Source of the DNA: DASTRU01 sp035761045
GTDB lineage: Bacteria > Pseudomonadota > Gammaproteobacteria > Burkholderiales > Burkholderiaceae_E
Assembly (NCBI GenBank): GCA_035761045.1
Contig: DASTRU010000010.1
Location: 1-23,869, forward strand
Length of the DNA stretch: 23,869 nt
Direction of reading: 5' to 3'
Below, piece by piece: positions 1-8,964 of this stretch. The notes beneath the pieces are model-generated. The model was given only the letters and a program-made list of their open reading frames with translations, was not told where the DNA came from and ran no database searches. A program made the position numbers and the translations under genes. How positions within the stretch are numbered: the stretch's first letter is position 1; each line of letters begins with the position of its first letter.

Positions 1-615
1 CGCCACGATGCTTGGTTGGTGATCGACGACGCGCATGGCTTTGGCGTGCTCGGCGCGCGCGGCCACGGCGCGCTCGCGCACTTCGGCTTAGGCGGCGAAC
101 GCATCGTCTACATGGGCACCTTGGGCAAAGCGGCTGGCGTCGCGGGCGCGTTTGTCGTCGCGCATCGCACGGTGATCGATTGGCTTATTCAAATCGCACG
201 CACCTACATCTACACCACCGCATCGCCGCCCGCGATCGCGCATGCGTTGCTTACGAGCTTGACGTTGATTGACGGCGACGAAGGCGAGCAACGCCGCGCG
301 CGGTTACATGCATTGATCGATCGACTGCGTACGCGCTTGCCCGCGGCGCTTGCCGGGCATGCATGGCGTTTGGCGGATTCACCCACCGCGATTCAACCCT
401 TGATCGTCGGTTGCAACGCCGATGCGCTTGCCTTGGCCGCGGCGCTTGAGGCCGAGAATGTCTTGGTCCCCGCGATTCGTCCGCCCACGGTGGCCGAAGG
501 CACGGCGCGCCTGCGCATCACGCTTTCGGCCTCGCATACGTTCGATGATGTGGATCGTTTGATCGACGCGATCGCGCGCGCGAGCCGCGCATTCGCGCAA
601 AGGAGTGCGGCATGA
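1..615 (+). CDS. bioF: 8-amino-7-oxononanoate synthase, C-terminal part (5' end outside window)
   Basis: The reading frame is open from base 1, so the gene starts upstream of the window and only about 204 codons are present. BioF is a PLP enzyme that condenses pimeloyl-ACP (or pimeloyl-CoA) with L-alanine to give 8-amino-7-oxononanoate, the first step of biotin ring assembly. The visible part starts at the family motif [12 protein letters not shown], whose Asp and His contact the cofactor, and continues into [13 protein letters not shown], where the Lys is the expected Schiff-base lysine. The C-terminal small domain is complete up to the TGA stop. The stop overlaps the bioD start by 4 bases (ATGA), which indicates translational coupling. 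BioF is chosen over the related KBL and ALAS enzymes because bioD and bioB follow directly. Confidence 0.95.
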   Translation, partial: RHDAWLVIDDAHGFGVLGARGHGALAHFGLGGERIVYMGTLGKAAGVAGAFVVAHRTVIDWLIQIARTYIYTTASPPAIAHALLTSLTLIDGDEGEQRRARLHALIDRLRTRLPAALAGHAWRLADSPTAIQPLIVGCNADALALAAALEAENVLVPAIRPPTVAEGTARLRITLSASHTFDDVDRLIDAIARASRAFAQRSAA

Positions 616-1397
616 ATCCTCCAACCTTGCGCGGCGTTTTCGTCACCGGCACCGATACGGGCGTGGGTAAAACCGTCGTGGCCTCGGGCTTGATTAGCGC
701 CTTGGGCGCCTTGGGCGTGCGCACCGTGGGCTTCAAACCAGTCGCGGCCGGCACGCACATCGTCAACGGCCAATGCCTGCAAGAAGATGTATTCGCGCTA
801 AGCGCGGCAAGCAATGTTGACGTCGACGACGCCGAGGTCTGCCCCATCGCGCTCAACGAAGCGTGCGCGCCGCATATCGCCGCGCGGCTTGAACACCTGG
901 AGATCGATCGCGCGCGCATCGTTTTGGCCGCGCGCGCGCTGTCACGCAAGACCAATCTCATCGTCGCCGAAGGCGCGGGCGGCTTGCGCGTGCCCTTGGG
1001 CAACGATTGGGATAGCGCCGATCTCATCGCGGACTTAGGAATGCCCGTCGTGCTGGTCGTGGGCATGCGGTTGGGCTGTTTGAACCACGCGTTGCTCACC
1101 GCCGAGGCCTTGCGCGCACGGGGCATCGCGATCGCTGGTTGGGTCGCGAACCGCATCGATCCAGCCATGCCTCACGCGCAAGAAAATCTCGCCACGCTCG
1201 ATGCGTGGCTCGGGCAGCGTCAAGGCATCGTTCGCTTAGGCGACGTGCCGGCGCTCGAGCCGCCCGAGCCGTTCAACCACGCGGCGCTGGCCGTATTTGC
1301 GAAACGTATCGCGACGTATCTCGATGCGCGCGCGCTCGCGCGTATCCTTGGCCTTCCGGTTTCGTCTTCACCCTCATTGCTTACACCTTTGTCATGA
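612..1397 (+). CDS. bioD: dethiobiotin synthetase
   Basis: BioD closes the ureido ring of 7,8-diaminopelargonic acid using CO2 and ATP, giving dethiobiotin in the cytoplasm. The protein has 261 residues. The P-loop GTDTGVGKT lies at about residues 13-21, close to the N-terminus as expected, and [12 protein letters not shown] is the second conserved nucleotide/Mg region. It is slightly longer than the usual 225-240 residues, with a Ser/Pro/Leu-rich C-terminal tail of about 15 residues. The ATG start overlaps the bioF stop by 4 bases, with AGGAG about 7 bases upstream at 601-605. The TGA stop overlaps the bioB start in the same ATGA arrangement. bioA, which makes its substrate, is not in the window. 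Confidence 0.96.
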   Translation: MNPPTLRGVFVTGTDTGVGKTVVASGLISALGALGVRTVGFKPVAAGTHIVNGQCLQEDVFALSAASNVDVDDAEVCPIALNEACAPHIAARLEHLEIDRARIVLAARALSRKTNLIVAEGAGGLRVPLGNDWDSADLIADLGMPVVLVVGMRLGCLNHALLTAEALRARGIAIAGWVANRIDPAMPHAQENLATLDAWLGQRQGIVRLGDVPALEPPEPFNHAALAVFAKRIATYLDARALARILGLPVSSSPSLLTPLS

Positions 1398-2413
1398 CAT
1401 CCATTTCCGCCGTCGCGCCCGCGCCCGAAGCTACTAAGTCCACCGCGCGTTGGACGGTTGCCGCGCTTGAAGCGTTGTTCGCGCTGCCGTTCAACGATTT
1501 GATAGCGCGTGCGCATCAGGTGCATCGCGAGCATTTCGATGCGAACGAAGTGCAGTTGTCGACGCTCTTGTCCATCAAGACCGGCGGCTGTCCGGAAGAC
1601 TGCGCGTATTGCCCGCAGTCAGCGCATTTCGACACCAACGTGGGCGCCGATAAGTTGATGCCGATCGACGAAGTGCTCGACGCCGCGCGTGCCGCGCGGG
1701 CCAATGGCGCGACGCGGTTTTGCATGGGCGCGGCCTGGCGCAGTCCTAAGGAACGCGATGTCGAGCGCGTCGCGCACATGATTCGCGAAGTCAAGGCGCT
1801 CGGCCTCGAAACCTGCGCCACGCTTGGCATGCTCGATCAATCGCAAGCCTCGGCATTGAAGGAAGCGGGGCTCGATTACTACAACCACAACCTCGACACC
1901 GCGCCCGAGTTTTACGGCCAAATCATCACCACGCGCACTTATCAAGATCGGCTCAACACGCTTGAACATGTGCGCACGGCGGGCATCAATGTGTGTTGCG
2001 GCGGCATCGTTGGCATGGGCGAATCGCGCACGCAGCGCGCGGGCCTCATCGCGCAACTCGCGAACTTGGACCCTTACCCCGAATCGGTACCGATCAATCA
2101 TTTAGTCGCCGTCGAAGGCACGCCGCTAGCGGAAACAAAGCCGCTCGACCCATTTGAGTTCGTGCGCACGGTCGCGGTCGCCCGCATCGCCATGCCGCGC
2201 GCGATGGTGCGCCTGTCCGCCGGCCGCGAAGAAATGGACGATGCCTTGCAAGCGCTGTGTTTCTTCGCCGGCGCGAATTCCATCTTCTACGGCGACAAGT
2301 TGCTCACCACCGGCAATCCGCAAGCCGAGCGGGATCGCGCCTTGCTATCGCGCTTAGGCTTGCGTGTACGGCAAGGCTCGCAACCCGAGGCTTCATGTTC
2401 AACAAAGTCCTAA
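1394..2413 (+). CDS. bioB: biotin synthase (radical SAM)
   Basis: BioB inserts sulfur into dethiobiotin, the last step of biotin synthesis. It carries a radical-SAM [4Fe-4S] cluster and an auxiliary Fe-S cluster. With the ATG at 1394 the protein has 339 residues, normal for the family. The cluster motif is [13 protein letters not shown] with Cys66, Cys70 and Cys73. Other family blocks are [18 protein letters not shown] and RLSAGREEM, the last holding the Arg associated with the auxiliary cluster. The frame is open upstream to 1139, but 1394 is preferred because it forms an ATGA overlap with bioD and gives the normal length. The 3' end overlaps the next gene by 19 bases, so the carboxylase subunit appears to be translated with the biotin genes. 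Confidence 0.97.
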   Translation: MTSISAVAPAPEATKSTARWTVAALEALFALPFNDLIARAHQVHREHFDANEVQLSTLLSIKTGGCPEDCAYCPQSAHFDTNVGADKLMPIDEVLDAARAARANGATRFCMGAAWRSPKERDVERVAHMIREVKALGLETCATLGMLDQSQASALKEAGLDYYNHNLDTAPEFYGQIITTRTYQDRLNTLEHVRTAGINVCCGGIVGMGESRTQRAGLIAQLANLDPYPESVPINHLVAVEGTPLAETKPLDPFEFVRTVAVARIAMPRAMVRLSAGREEMDDALQALCFFAGANSIFYGDKLLTTGNPQAERDRALLSRLGLRVRQGSQPEASCSTKS

Positions 2414-4425
2414 TCGCCAATCGCGGTGAGATTGCCTGCCGCGTCGCGGCCACCGCTCGCCGTCTCGGTATTCGGACGGTGGCGGTGTATTCCGACGCGG
2501 ACGCGCGCGCCGCGCATGTCGCGGCCTGCGACGAAGCCGTTCGCTTAGGCCCGGCGTCGGCAAGCGAAAGTTATTTATCGATCGACCGCGTGTTGGCCGC
2601 CGCGCGCGCGACCGGCTCGCAAGCCGTGCATCCGGGGTACGGATTTCTGTCCGAAAACGAAGACTTCGCGCGTGCCTGCGAAAACGCGGGCCTCGTATTT
2701 ATCGGCCCGCCGGTCGACGCGATTCGCGCGATGGGCGACAAAAGCGCGGCCAAGGCGCTCATGCAAGGCGCGGGCGTACCGCTCGTGCCGGGTTATCACG
2801 GTGACGAACAAGACGCGCAATCGTTACGCGAACATGCCGCGCGCATCGGTTATCCGGTGTTGATCAAGGCCAGCGCGGGGGGCGGCGGCAAGGGCATGCG
2901 CGTGGTTGAAAGCGCCGCTGAATTCGACGCGGCCTTGGCCTCGTGTCAACGCGAAGCGATCAATGCCTTTGGTGACGGTCGTGTGCTGATCGAAAAATAT
3001 TTGCGCCGCGCGCGTCATATCGAAGTGCAAGTGTTCGCCGATACACACGGCCAATGCATTCATTTATACGAGCGCGATTGCTCGGCGCAACGGCGGCATC
3101 AAAAAGTGATCGAGGAAGCGCCCGCGCCGCATGTGCGCGCGGCGTTTCGCCAAGCGATCGGCGAGGCCGCGGTCGCCGCCGCGCGCGCGGTGAATTACGT
3201 GGGTGCGGGCACGGTGGAATTCATCGTCGAGGGCGATGCGTTTTACTTCATGGAGATGAACACGCGTTTGCAAGTCGAGCATCCGGTGACCGAATGCGTG
3301 ACCGGCCTCGATCTTGTCGAATGGCAATTGCGCGTGGCCGCGGGCGAGCCATTACCACGGACGCAAAACGATTTGCATGTGAACGGCCATGCGATCGAAG
3401 CGCGCCTCTACGCCGAGAACACCGACAAAGGTTTTTTACCGTCCACCGGGACGCTCACGCATCTACGCTTTCCTTCGCATCACGCATTCGCGCCGTTGCG
3501 CGCGGCGGGCGTGCGCATCGATAGCGGCGTGCGCGAAGGCGACGCGATCACGCCGTATTACGACCCGATGATCGCCAAGCTCATCGCCTGGGGGCCCACG
3601 CGCGAGCACGCGCGCCGTACGCTCGCGCATGCGCTGGGCCAAACGCGGATCGTCGGCGTCAACACCAATGTCGGTTTTCTTAGACGCCTTGTGCAAAGCG
3701 AAGCGTTCGCTTTAGGCGATCTTGACACCGCGTGGATCGAACGCCATCGCGACGCTTTAGCGACGCCTGTTATCGCGCCCGACATCAGCATGTTCGCCCT
3801 CGCCTGCGCGGCTTTGCTTGAACGCGAAGGCGACGCGCGAGATTCAAGCCCGTGGTCCTCGCCATCGGGTTTTCGATTGCATCACGATCATGTTCGCGAG
3901 CTGGTGTTTCGCGCGACGGATGGTCAACACGTCGTGCGATTGCGATATGCGCGCGACGGAATCTTCATCGGACTCGCGGGACGCGAACATGCGTTGCGCT
4001 GGACGCGCGACGAGCAGCATTTCAACCTTATGCTGAACGACCGCGTCGTTCGCGGCACGGTGGTGTGCGAGGGCGATGCATCGCATGTGTTCACCGATGG
4101 CGAGCACGTCACGCTGCATCGTGTCGATCCACTCTCATTCATCGACGATGTCGAGCTTGAAGTCGGGCAACTCGTCGCGCCGATGCCTGGGCGCATCGTC
4201 GCCTTGCTCGCCGAGCCCGGACGTCTCGTCGCATCCGGCACGCCCTTGCTGGTGATGGAAGCGATGAAGATGGAACACACCATCACCGCGCCGGCCTCGG
4301 GCGTCGTGCATGCGTTTCATTACGCCGTGGGTGATCAAGTCGCCGAAGGCGTGTTGCTCGTGCGGTTCGAATCGCACGAGCCGTCGATCGCGGCGGACGA
4401 TGGAGACCATCATGCCTCTGCCTAA
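2395..4425 (+). CDS. mccA: acyl-CoA carboxylase biotin-carrying (alpha) subunit, probably 3-methylcrotonyl-CoA carboxylase
   Basis: This 676-residue protein combines a biotin carboxylase domain (about 1-445), a middle linker/BT-like region and a C-terminal biotinyl domain. The start [17 protein letters not shown] is canonical. ATP-grasp elements include [11 protein letters not shown] (Lys158 onward) and [14 protein letters not shown] near 287-300. The biotin attachment motif MEAMKMEHT places biotin on about Lys625. ATP and bicarbonate carboxylate biotin, and a separate beta subunit then passes the carboxyl group to the acyl-CoA. Propionyl-CoA or geranyl-CoA carboxylase alpha subunits look very similar. 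3-Methylcrotonyl-CoA is preferred because HMG-CoA lyase follows immediately, and the two act two steps apart in leucine degradation. No beta subunit lies in the window. The start is inside the end of bioB (19-base overlap). Confidence 0.88.
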   Translation: MFNKVLIANRGEIACRVAATARRLGIRTVAVYSDADARAAHVAACDEAVRLGPASASESYLSIDRVLAAARATGSQAVHPGYGFLSENEDFARACENAGLVFIGPPVDAIRAMGDKSAAKALMQGAGVPLVPGYHGDEQDAQSLREHAARIGYPVLIKASAGGGGKGMRVVESAAEFDAALASCQREAINAFGDGRVLIEKYLRRARHIEVQVFADTHGQCIHLYERDCSAQRRHQKVIEEAPAPHVRAAFRQAIGEAAVAAARAVNYVGAGTVEFIVEGDAFYFMEMNTRLQVEHPVTECVTGLDLVEWQLRVAAGEPLPRTQNDLHVNGHAIEARLYAENTDKGFLPSTGTLTHLRFPSHHAFAPLRAAGVRIDSGVREGDAITPYYDPMIAKLIAWGPTREHARRTLAHALGQTRIVGVNTNVGFLRRLVQSEAFALGDLDTAWIERHRDALATPVIAPDISMFALACAALLEREGDARDSSPWSSPSGFRLHHDHVRELVFRATDGQHVVRLRYARDGIFIGLAGREHALRWTRDEQHFNLMLNDRVVRGTVVCEGDASHVFTDGEHVTLHRVDPLSFIDDVELEVGQLVAPMPGRIVALLAEPGRLVASGTPLLVMEAMKMEHTITAPASGVVHAFHYAVGDQVAEGVLLVRFESHEPSIAADDGDHHASA

Positions 4426-5320
4426 TCAAGTCACGCTTGTCGATGTCGGTCCGCGCGACGGCTTGCAAAACGAAGCGCAGCCGGTGCCGGCCAAGGTCAA
4501 GATCGAGCTCGTGCATCGCTTGCAAGAAGCGGGTTTGCGCGCGATCGAGGTCACGAGTTTCGTAAGTCCTAAGTGGGTGCCGCAAATGGCCGATAACGCC
4601 GAAGTCATGGCGGGCATCGCGCGGCGCATGGATGTGACGTACTCCGCGCTCGTGCCGAATCTCAAAGGCTTCGAAGCGGCGATCGCTTCGCGCGTGGATG
4701 AAATCGTGGTGTTCGGCGCTGCGAGCGAAGCGTTTAGTCAGCGCAATATCAATTGCTCGATCGTTGAAAGCATCGAACGCTTTCGTCCCGTGGTCGAGGC
4801 CGCGCATCAACATGGCATTCGCGTGCGCGGTTCGATCTCGTGCGCATTGGGCTGTCCCTACCAAGGCGAGGTGACGCCAGACGCGGTCGCGTACGTCGCG
4901 CGACTAATGAACGAGATTGGCGTCGAGCACGTGGGCGTGGCCGATACGATTGGCACCGGCACGCCGCGCCGCGTGCAAGCGGTCATCGAAGCGGTTGCGC
5001 GCGTGTATCCGATCGCCGACATCAGCGGGCATTTTCACGATACGTATGGACAAGCGCTCGCGAATATTTATGCATCGCTTGAAGTTGGCGTATCGACCTT
5101 TGATGCGAGCGTCGCGGGCTTGGGCGGTTGTCCTTACGCGCGCGGCGCGACGGGTAATGTCGCGACCGAAGATGTCGTGTATTTGATGCAAGGCTTAGGC
5201 ATTCGTACCGGCATCGATTTAAACGCGCTGGTGGACGCGGGGCGTTTTATTTCCGACCACTTAGGCCGCAAACCCGTATCGCGCGCGGGCAATGCCTTGC
5301 TCGCCAAAAAAGCCGCTTGA
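4412..5320 (+). CDS. mvaB: hydroxymethylglutaryl-CoA lyase
   Basis: This TIM-barrel enzyme cleaves HMG-CoA to acetyl-CoA and acetoacetate, the final step of leucine catabolism (called hmgL or liuE in some genomes). The protein has 302 residues from the ATG at 4412. The N-terminal motif DVGPRDGLQNE carries the catalytic Arg and metal-binding Asp. HFHDTYGQA has the metal His residues, and the family signature GLGGCPYARGATGN contains the catalytic Cys at about 240. An in-frame ATG at 4400 exists, but GGAG at 4402-4405 sits 6 bases before 4412, so 4412 is preferred. It overlaps the carboxylase subunit gene by 14 bases. Confidence 0.95.
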   Translation: MPLPNQVTLVDVGPRDGLQNEAQPVPAKVKIELVHRLQEAGLRAIEVTSFVSPKWVPQMADNAEVMAGIARRMDVTYSALVPNLKGFEAAIASRVDEIVVFGAASEAFSQRNINCSIVESIERFRPVVEAAHQHGIRVRGSISCALGCPYQGEVTPDAVAYVARLMNEIGVEHVGVADTIGTGTPRRVQAVIEAVARVYPIADISGHFHDTYGQALANIYASLEVGVSTFDASVAGLGGCPYARGATGNVATEDVVYLMQGLGIRTGIDLNALVDAGRFISDHLGRKPVSRAGNALLAKKAA

Positions 5321-5335
5321 ACCTAAACGATCGCG

Positions 5336-5648
5336 ATGAGTCCTGAATTACGTCCCGGTATTACGCATGAAGCGCACGTTGCGATTGGCGATCACAAAAC
5401 CGTGCCGCATATATGGCCCGAGTTCGCGGAGTTTGGCGAGATGCCTCGGGTATTAGCCACTGGCTTCATGGTGGCGTTGATCGAAGGCGTTTGCCAGCGC
5501 GCGATCAAGCCTTACCTCGATTGGCCACGTGAACAAAGCGTGGGACGAGCGCGACAAGATTTCCGAAGGACGCCACGAACGCATGGTGATCGATGCCGAA
5601 CGCTTTAACGCCAAGCTCGCCACTAAACAATTAGGAGGCGACGCATGA
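5336..5648 (+). pseudogene. FlK-like hotdog thioesterase, internal deletion with frameshift
   Basis: The first 70 codons (5336 to about 5545) read as the N-terminal half of a thioesterase of the fluoroacetyl-CoA thioesterase-like family, with KTVPHIWPEF, MPRVLATGFMVALIEG and LDWPREQSVG. After SVG the frame runs into an unrelated tail and stops at 5608. In the +1 frame, from about 5546, the normal C-terminus appears as DERDKISEGRHERMVID, and its TGA at 5646-5648 overlaps the next ATG. From memory of the family (about 140-145 residues), roughly 40 codons between the two parts are missing. That segment carries the conserved His of the active site in FlK-type enzymes. The gene is therefore almost certainly non-functional, unless the deletion is an assembly or sequencing artefact. 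It sits 15 bases after HMG-CoA lyase, in the same operon. Confidence 0.8.
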
Positions 5649-5884
5649 GCACATCATTTACCGAACGTCATTGGCTTGAATTGCCAACGCGCTATCTCAC
5701 CGAAACATCGGTGCCCAGTCCGTGCATGAGTGTGTGCCAAATCGATCCAGCGAGCGGCTGGTGTCGCGGATGTTTTCGCACGCTCGATGAAATCGCCGAC
5801 TGGAGCGTGCTCGACGCCGACGAAAAGCGCGCGATCTGGGCGCAACTGCCGCTGCGCTTCGATCGTCAACACTCATCTTCCTAA
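5645..5884 (+). CDS. DUF1289 family small cysteine-motif protein
   Basis: The protein has 79 residues. Its core reads SPCMSVCQIDPASGWCRGC followed by RTLDEIADW, the DUF1289 (YdhL-like) pattern. Four Cys residues (27, 31, 40, 43) suggest metal or Fe-S binding, although no function is established that I know of. The second half contains the family's ADEKRAIWAQLP stretch. AGGAGG at 5633-5638 sits 6 bases before the ATG, one of the best ribosome sites in the window. The start also overlaps the stop of the broken thioesterase in an ATGA arrangement, showing that the two genes were once translationally coupled. It is probably the last gene of the biotin/leucine unit. Confidence 0.85.
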   Translation: MSTSFTERHWLELPTRYLTETSVPSPCMSVCQIDPASGWCRGCFRTLDEIADWSVLDADEKRAIWAQLPLRFDRQHSSS

Positions 5885-5900
5885 GTTTTTATTGTTATTT

Positions 5901-6344
5901 ATGAACGACGTCGTCCATCCACGCGAGTTATTTTCACGCGCGCCCGTCATCGGGCCCGCTTACGCCGCGGTATTCAAAGCCACGGCCACGTTGATCGTCA
6001 TCGCGATTCTTTACTACGGCATTCGTGCGTTCGAGCGAACGAATGTCGACGCATCGCTGCAGCTCATGCTGGGTTTTGGCTTGATCGGCGTGGCGGTACT
6101 CATGAGTTATTGGGCGCTCATGCGCTCAACCACCACGATCGACGCCAAGGGTATTTCGCAAACCCTAATGTTTAAACGTCCCGTGGCGTGGGACGACATT
6201 CGTAGCGTGCGTTTGGTGCGGCTACCGACGGCCGCGCGGTTATTCGTGCGCACCAACGGGCCGCGCGTCGCCGTCTTTCACGCCGGCAGTCAAGAACTCG
6301 CGCAAGCCTTTGCCGCCGTCGCTCGGCGCTATCCGCCTTATTAA
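5901..6344 (+). CDS. small inner-membrane protein with PH-like C-terminal domain
   Basis: The protein has 147 residues. Two hydrophobic segments (about 25-44 and 52-74) form a membrane hairpin. A cytoplasmic part from about 78 to the end resembles the bacterial PH-like domains found in small membrane proteins: it begins STTTIDAKGI, continues through FKRPVAWDDIRSVRLV, and ends in a helix (SQELAQAFAAVARRYP). The start at 5901 is the first ATG after the DUF1289 stop. There is no clear ribosome site before it, the upstream bases being T-rich, so the start is uncertain by a few codons. Its TAA overlaps the stop of the convergent gene. Function unknown. Confidence 0.75.
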   Translation: MNDVVHPRELFSRAPVIGPAYAAVFKATATLIVIAILYYGIRAFERTNVDASLQLMLGFGLIGVAVLMSYWALMRSTTTIDAKGISQTLMFKRPVAWDDIRSVRLVRLPTAARLFVRTNGPRVAVFHAGSQELAQAFAAVARRYPPY

Positions 6345-7096
6345 CGTTCCGAATCGGCGGGTGACGGCGGCGGCGCCTCCTCGTCATGCGGTGCCGAGGG
6401 CGATGGCGACGGCGCGTCGGCGTTTTGTGCCTGTTGTCGCGCCTGCCATTTTTTTCTTATGCCATACGCCACGGCTGCTGCTCCCATGCCCGCCACGGTC
6501 AACCCCGCGCCTGTAACTATCGCGCCCACGCCTTGCGTCGTCGCGTCTTGTCGAATCGAGTCGCCGGTCACGGGCTGATGCGTCAACGCATTGCCTAAGG
6601 GACCGGCGATCAATACATCGCGCACCATGCCGCCGATGCCACTCAGTACGGTGGCCACGATGTATTTACGTTTAAGAATTTCGTCCTTGGAGGTTGATTC
6701 GCCGTACAAATGCTTATCAAGCACGGTATGAGACAACACCGAGGTAATGCAGCCGAGCATCATGTCGGCGCCTAATAAAGCGCCAGAACTAATGGCCGCC
6801 TTGTGGGTTTCGTCGTGAACATCGGTGTGCGTCACGTGGGCCGCGTTCATGACCGCGTTACCCACGGCGGAGGAGATCACGCTATGAATCGCGGCCGGCA
6901 CGCCGCCCGACAAGATGCCGGCCATGGTGGCTTGCCAACTTTCCATGAAGGTTGGCTTTGATGCCTGGGTGGCCTCGTCCGTGGCGGTCTCGTGCGGTGG
7001 ATTCTCGACATCGCCGTCCGACTCGGATCCCTCGCGAATGGACGCGTCCGAAATGGAAGGCGTACTGCGTAAACCGACGGGGGAAGAAGGTGTCAT
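6341..7096 (-). CDS. hypothetical membrane protein, Gly/Ala-rich, unrecognised
   Basis: I do not recognise this 251-residue protein. The first 50 residues are polar, acidic and Ser/Thr/Pro-rich, with no signal peptide. Four hydrophobic Gly/Ala-rich stretches follow, at about 57-88, 100-127, 145-171 and 188-213, separated by short polar loops rich in His, Asp and Thr (for example HVTHTDVHDETHKA). After a basic KKWQARQQ segment comes a disordered tail of Pro, Ser and acidic residues. A polar N-terminus before glycine-rich hydrophobic helices is seen in some secreted translocator or effector proteins, but also in plain inner-membrane proteins, so no role is assigned. The ATG at 7096 has no strong ribosome site. 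The gene converges on the PH-like gene with a 4-base overlap of stops. Codon content and coding length support a real gene. Confidence 0.7.
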   Translation of the reverse strand: MTPSSPVGLRSTPSISDASIREGSESDGDVENPPHETATDEATQASKPTFMESWQATMAGILSGGVPAAIHSVISSAVGNAVMNAAHVTHTDVHDETHKAAISSGALLGADMMLGCITSVLSHTVLDKHLYGESTSKDEILKRKYIVATVLSGIGGMVRDVLIAGPLGNALTHQPVTGDSIRQDATTQGVGAIVTGAGLTVAGMGAAAVAYGIRKKWQARQQAQNADAPSPSPSAPHDEEAPPPSPADSER

Positions 7097-7188
7097 GAAA
7101 CCACGGCGATGCAGGTGTTGACTCTTCTAAGTGTGAGTCCGCTAAACCGGAGTTCCTTTTTGAGTCTTCAAGAAAGCTCGCGCCCGAC

Positions 7189-8706
7189 TTAATCCCCGCT
7201 TCGTCCCAACAACGGCCGGCGGTATTGCACCGCTTCGGCGATGTCGTCGCGCGTCACGCGTTCGCGCGCGGCTAAATCCGCGACCGTGCGGGCCACGCGC
7301 AATACGCGATGCGTCGCGCGCGACGACCAACCAAACCGCGTTGCCGCTTTTTTAAGCAAGGCCACGCCTTCGTCATCGGGCAGGCAATGCGTATCGATCT
7401 CGGCGGGCGCAAGGTCCGCGTTCGCGCGGCCTTGTCTTGCGATCGATCGTTGACGCGCGGCGGTAATGCGTTCGCGCATGCGCGCGCTCGCTTCGCCGCG
7501 CGGTTGATTCATCAAGGCGTCCTCGTCGATCGCCGGGACTTCGATTTGCAAATCAATGCGATCGGCCAATGGTCCTGAAATGCGTCCGCGATAGCGCGCG
7601 ATTTGATCGGGCGTGTCGCGGCAGGCGATCTTGGGATGGCCGTGGTAGCCGCAGGGGCACGGGTTCATCGCCGCGATCAATTGAAACCGCGCGGGAAAGT
7701 CGGCTTGCCGCGCGGCACGCGAGATCGTGATGCGGCCGCTTTCGATCGGCTCGCGCAAGGCTTCGAGCACGCCGCGCTGAAACTCGGGCAACTCGTCGAG
7801 GAACAGCACGCCGCGATGCGCGAGCGAAATCTCGCCGGGCCGCGGTGGATTGCCGCCGCCCACCAAGGCGGTGGCCGAGGCCGAATGGTGTGGACGGCGC
7901 AAGACCGTCGTGCCAAATCGTTCGGGATCGAACCGCCCGGCCACGCTGAGCATGGAGGCGGATTCCAGCGCGGCCTGGTCGTCCAGCGCGGGCAGCAGAG
8001 TGACGAAGCGCTCGGCCAGCATCGACTTGCCCGTGCCTGGCGGTCCGAGCATCAACACCGCATGACCACCCGCGGCCGCGATCTCCAACGCGCGCTTGGC
8101 TTCGGCGTGGCCTTTGACATCGGCGATATCGAGTCGATCGTCATACGCCGCGCGCGTGGCGGGTGCATCGATGCGCGTTAAACCACCGCTGCCCAGCATG
8201 GCTTGGCACACCTCGGTCAACGAAGCGGCGGCATACACCGGCGCGTCGGCCACGAACGCGGCCTCGCGCGCGCTTTGTGGCGGCATCACCAACTTGCGCT
8301 TGAATTCGCCTTGACGACGAATGCCCAAGGCGATGGCCAGCGCGCCCGGCGTCGCCCGTAGGTCGCCGGTCAATGAAAGCTCGCCGAGGAATTCAAACTC
8401 TTGCAGCCGTTCCACCGGCACTTGATTGCTCGCCGCCAAGATGCCAAGCGCGATGGGCAGATCAAGCCGCGCGGAATCCTTGGGTAAATCGGCCGGCGCG
8501 AGATTGATGGTGATACGGCGCGCGGGGAATTCGAACCCGGCGGTTTGCAACGCGGCCCGCACGCGGTCCTTGGCCTCGCGCACTTCCGCGTCGGGCAGGC
8601 CGACGATCGCCAACGCGGGCAATCCATTGGCCAAATGCACTTCGACGGTAACCGCCGGCGCTTCCAGGCCGATAAGCGTGCGGCTATGAACGACGGCGAG
8701 CGACAC
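7189..8706 (-). CDS. comM: YifB/ComM family Mg-chelatase-like AAA+ ATPase
   Basis: The protein has 505 residues. The N-terminal ChlI-type domain begins SLAVVHSRTLIGLEAPAVTVEVH and includes NLAPADLPKDSARLDLP. The AAA+ core has Walker A GPPGTGKS at about 221-228 and a Walker B-like GVLFLDELPEF near 300. The C-terminal Mg-chelatase part includes AAMNPCPCGYHGH, with Cys and His residues, and GPLADRIDLQIEVP. In other bacteria ComM is a hexameric helicase that promotes branch migration when single-stranded DNA is integrated during natural transformation. The start is GTG, which gives the canonical N-terminus; no better ATG is available. It lies 9 bases downstream of ubiK, so the two are probably co-transcribed. 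Confidence 0.93.
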   Translation of the reverse strand: MSLAVVHSRTLIGLEAPAVTVEVHLANGLPALAIVGLPDAEVREAKDRVRAALQTAGFEFPARRITINLAPADLPKDSARLDLPIALGILAASNQVPVERLQEFEFLGELSLTGDLRATPGALAIALGIRRQGEFKRKLVMPPQSAREAAFVADAPVYAAASLTEVCQAMLGSGGLTRIDAPATRAAYDDRLDIADVKGHAEAKRALEIAAAGGHAVLMLGPPGTGKSMLAERFVTLLPALDDQAALESASMLSVAGRFDPERFGTTVLRRPHHSASATALVGGGNPPRPGEISLAHRGVLFLDELPEFQRGVLEALREPIESGRITISRAARQADFPARFQLIAAMNPCPCGYHGHPKIACRDTPDQIARYRGRISGPLADRIDLQIEVPAIDEDALMNQPRGEASARMRERITAARQRSIARQGRANADLAPAEIDTHCLPDDEGVALLKKAATRFGWSSRATHRVLRVARTVADLAARERVTRDDIAEAVQYRRPLLGRSGD

Positions 8707-8715
8707 GGCGATGAA

Positions 8716-8964
8716 TTACGGCTTGTCGTTCAAGCGCGCCTCAAGCTCGGCCACGCGCGCTTCAAGCTCCGTCAACTTGGCGCGAGTGCGCGCGAGCACT
8801 TCCTTTTGAACGTCGAAGTCCTCGCGCGTGACGAGGTCCAAACGCGCGAATCCTTGGCTAAGCACCGCGCGAACGTTGCGCTCCAGATCACGCGCCGGGC
8901 TTTGCGCGAGCAACGCCGAGACTTGGCGCTGAATCTCTTCGAATAGGGCGGATGGCTTGGTCAT
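8716..8964 (-). CDS. ubiK: ubiquinone biosynthesis accessory factor UbiK (BMFP domain)
   Basis: The protein has 82 residues and belongs to the YqiC/BMFP (DUF526) family, small trimeric coiled-coil proteins. In enterobacteria UbiK assists aerobic ubiquinone synthesis together with UbiJ and binds membranes. The N-terminal part (SALFEEIQRQVSALLAQSPA) is the amphipathic helix region. Residues 48-80 are a heptad-like coiled coil with repeated LEARVAELEARL. The frame is open upstream to 9147, but the ATG at 8964 gives the normal family start and length, and GGAGAAGA about 8 bases before it is a good ribosome site. The gene is divergent from the porin-glnK-amtB unit and is followed closely by the YifB/ComM gene. 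Confidence 0.88.
   Translation of the reverse strand: MTKPSALFEEIQRQVSALLAQSPARDLERNVRAVLSQGFARLDLVTREDFDVQKEVLARTRAKLTELEARVAELEARLNDKP

Noticed and set aside
3054..3524. Long open frame inside the carboxylase gene
   Set aside because: Its translation is Arg/Ala/Gly-rich without any domain, typical of an alternative frame of high-G+C DNA; the carboxylase frame fully explains the segment.
7161..7178. Imperfect hairpin just after the YifB/ComM stop
   Set aside because: The stem has a mismatch and a G-U pair, and on the transcribed strand it is followed by A residues instead of T, so it does not qualify as an intrinsic terminator.
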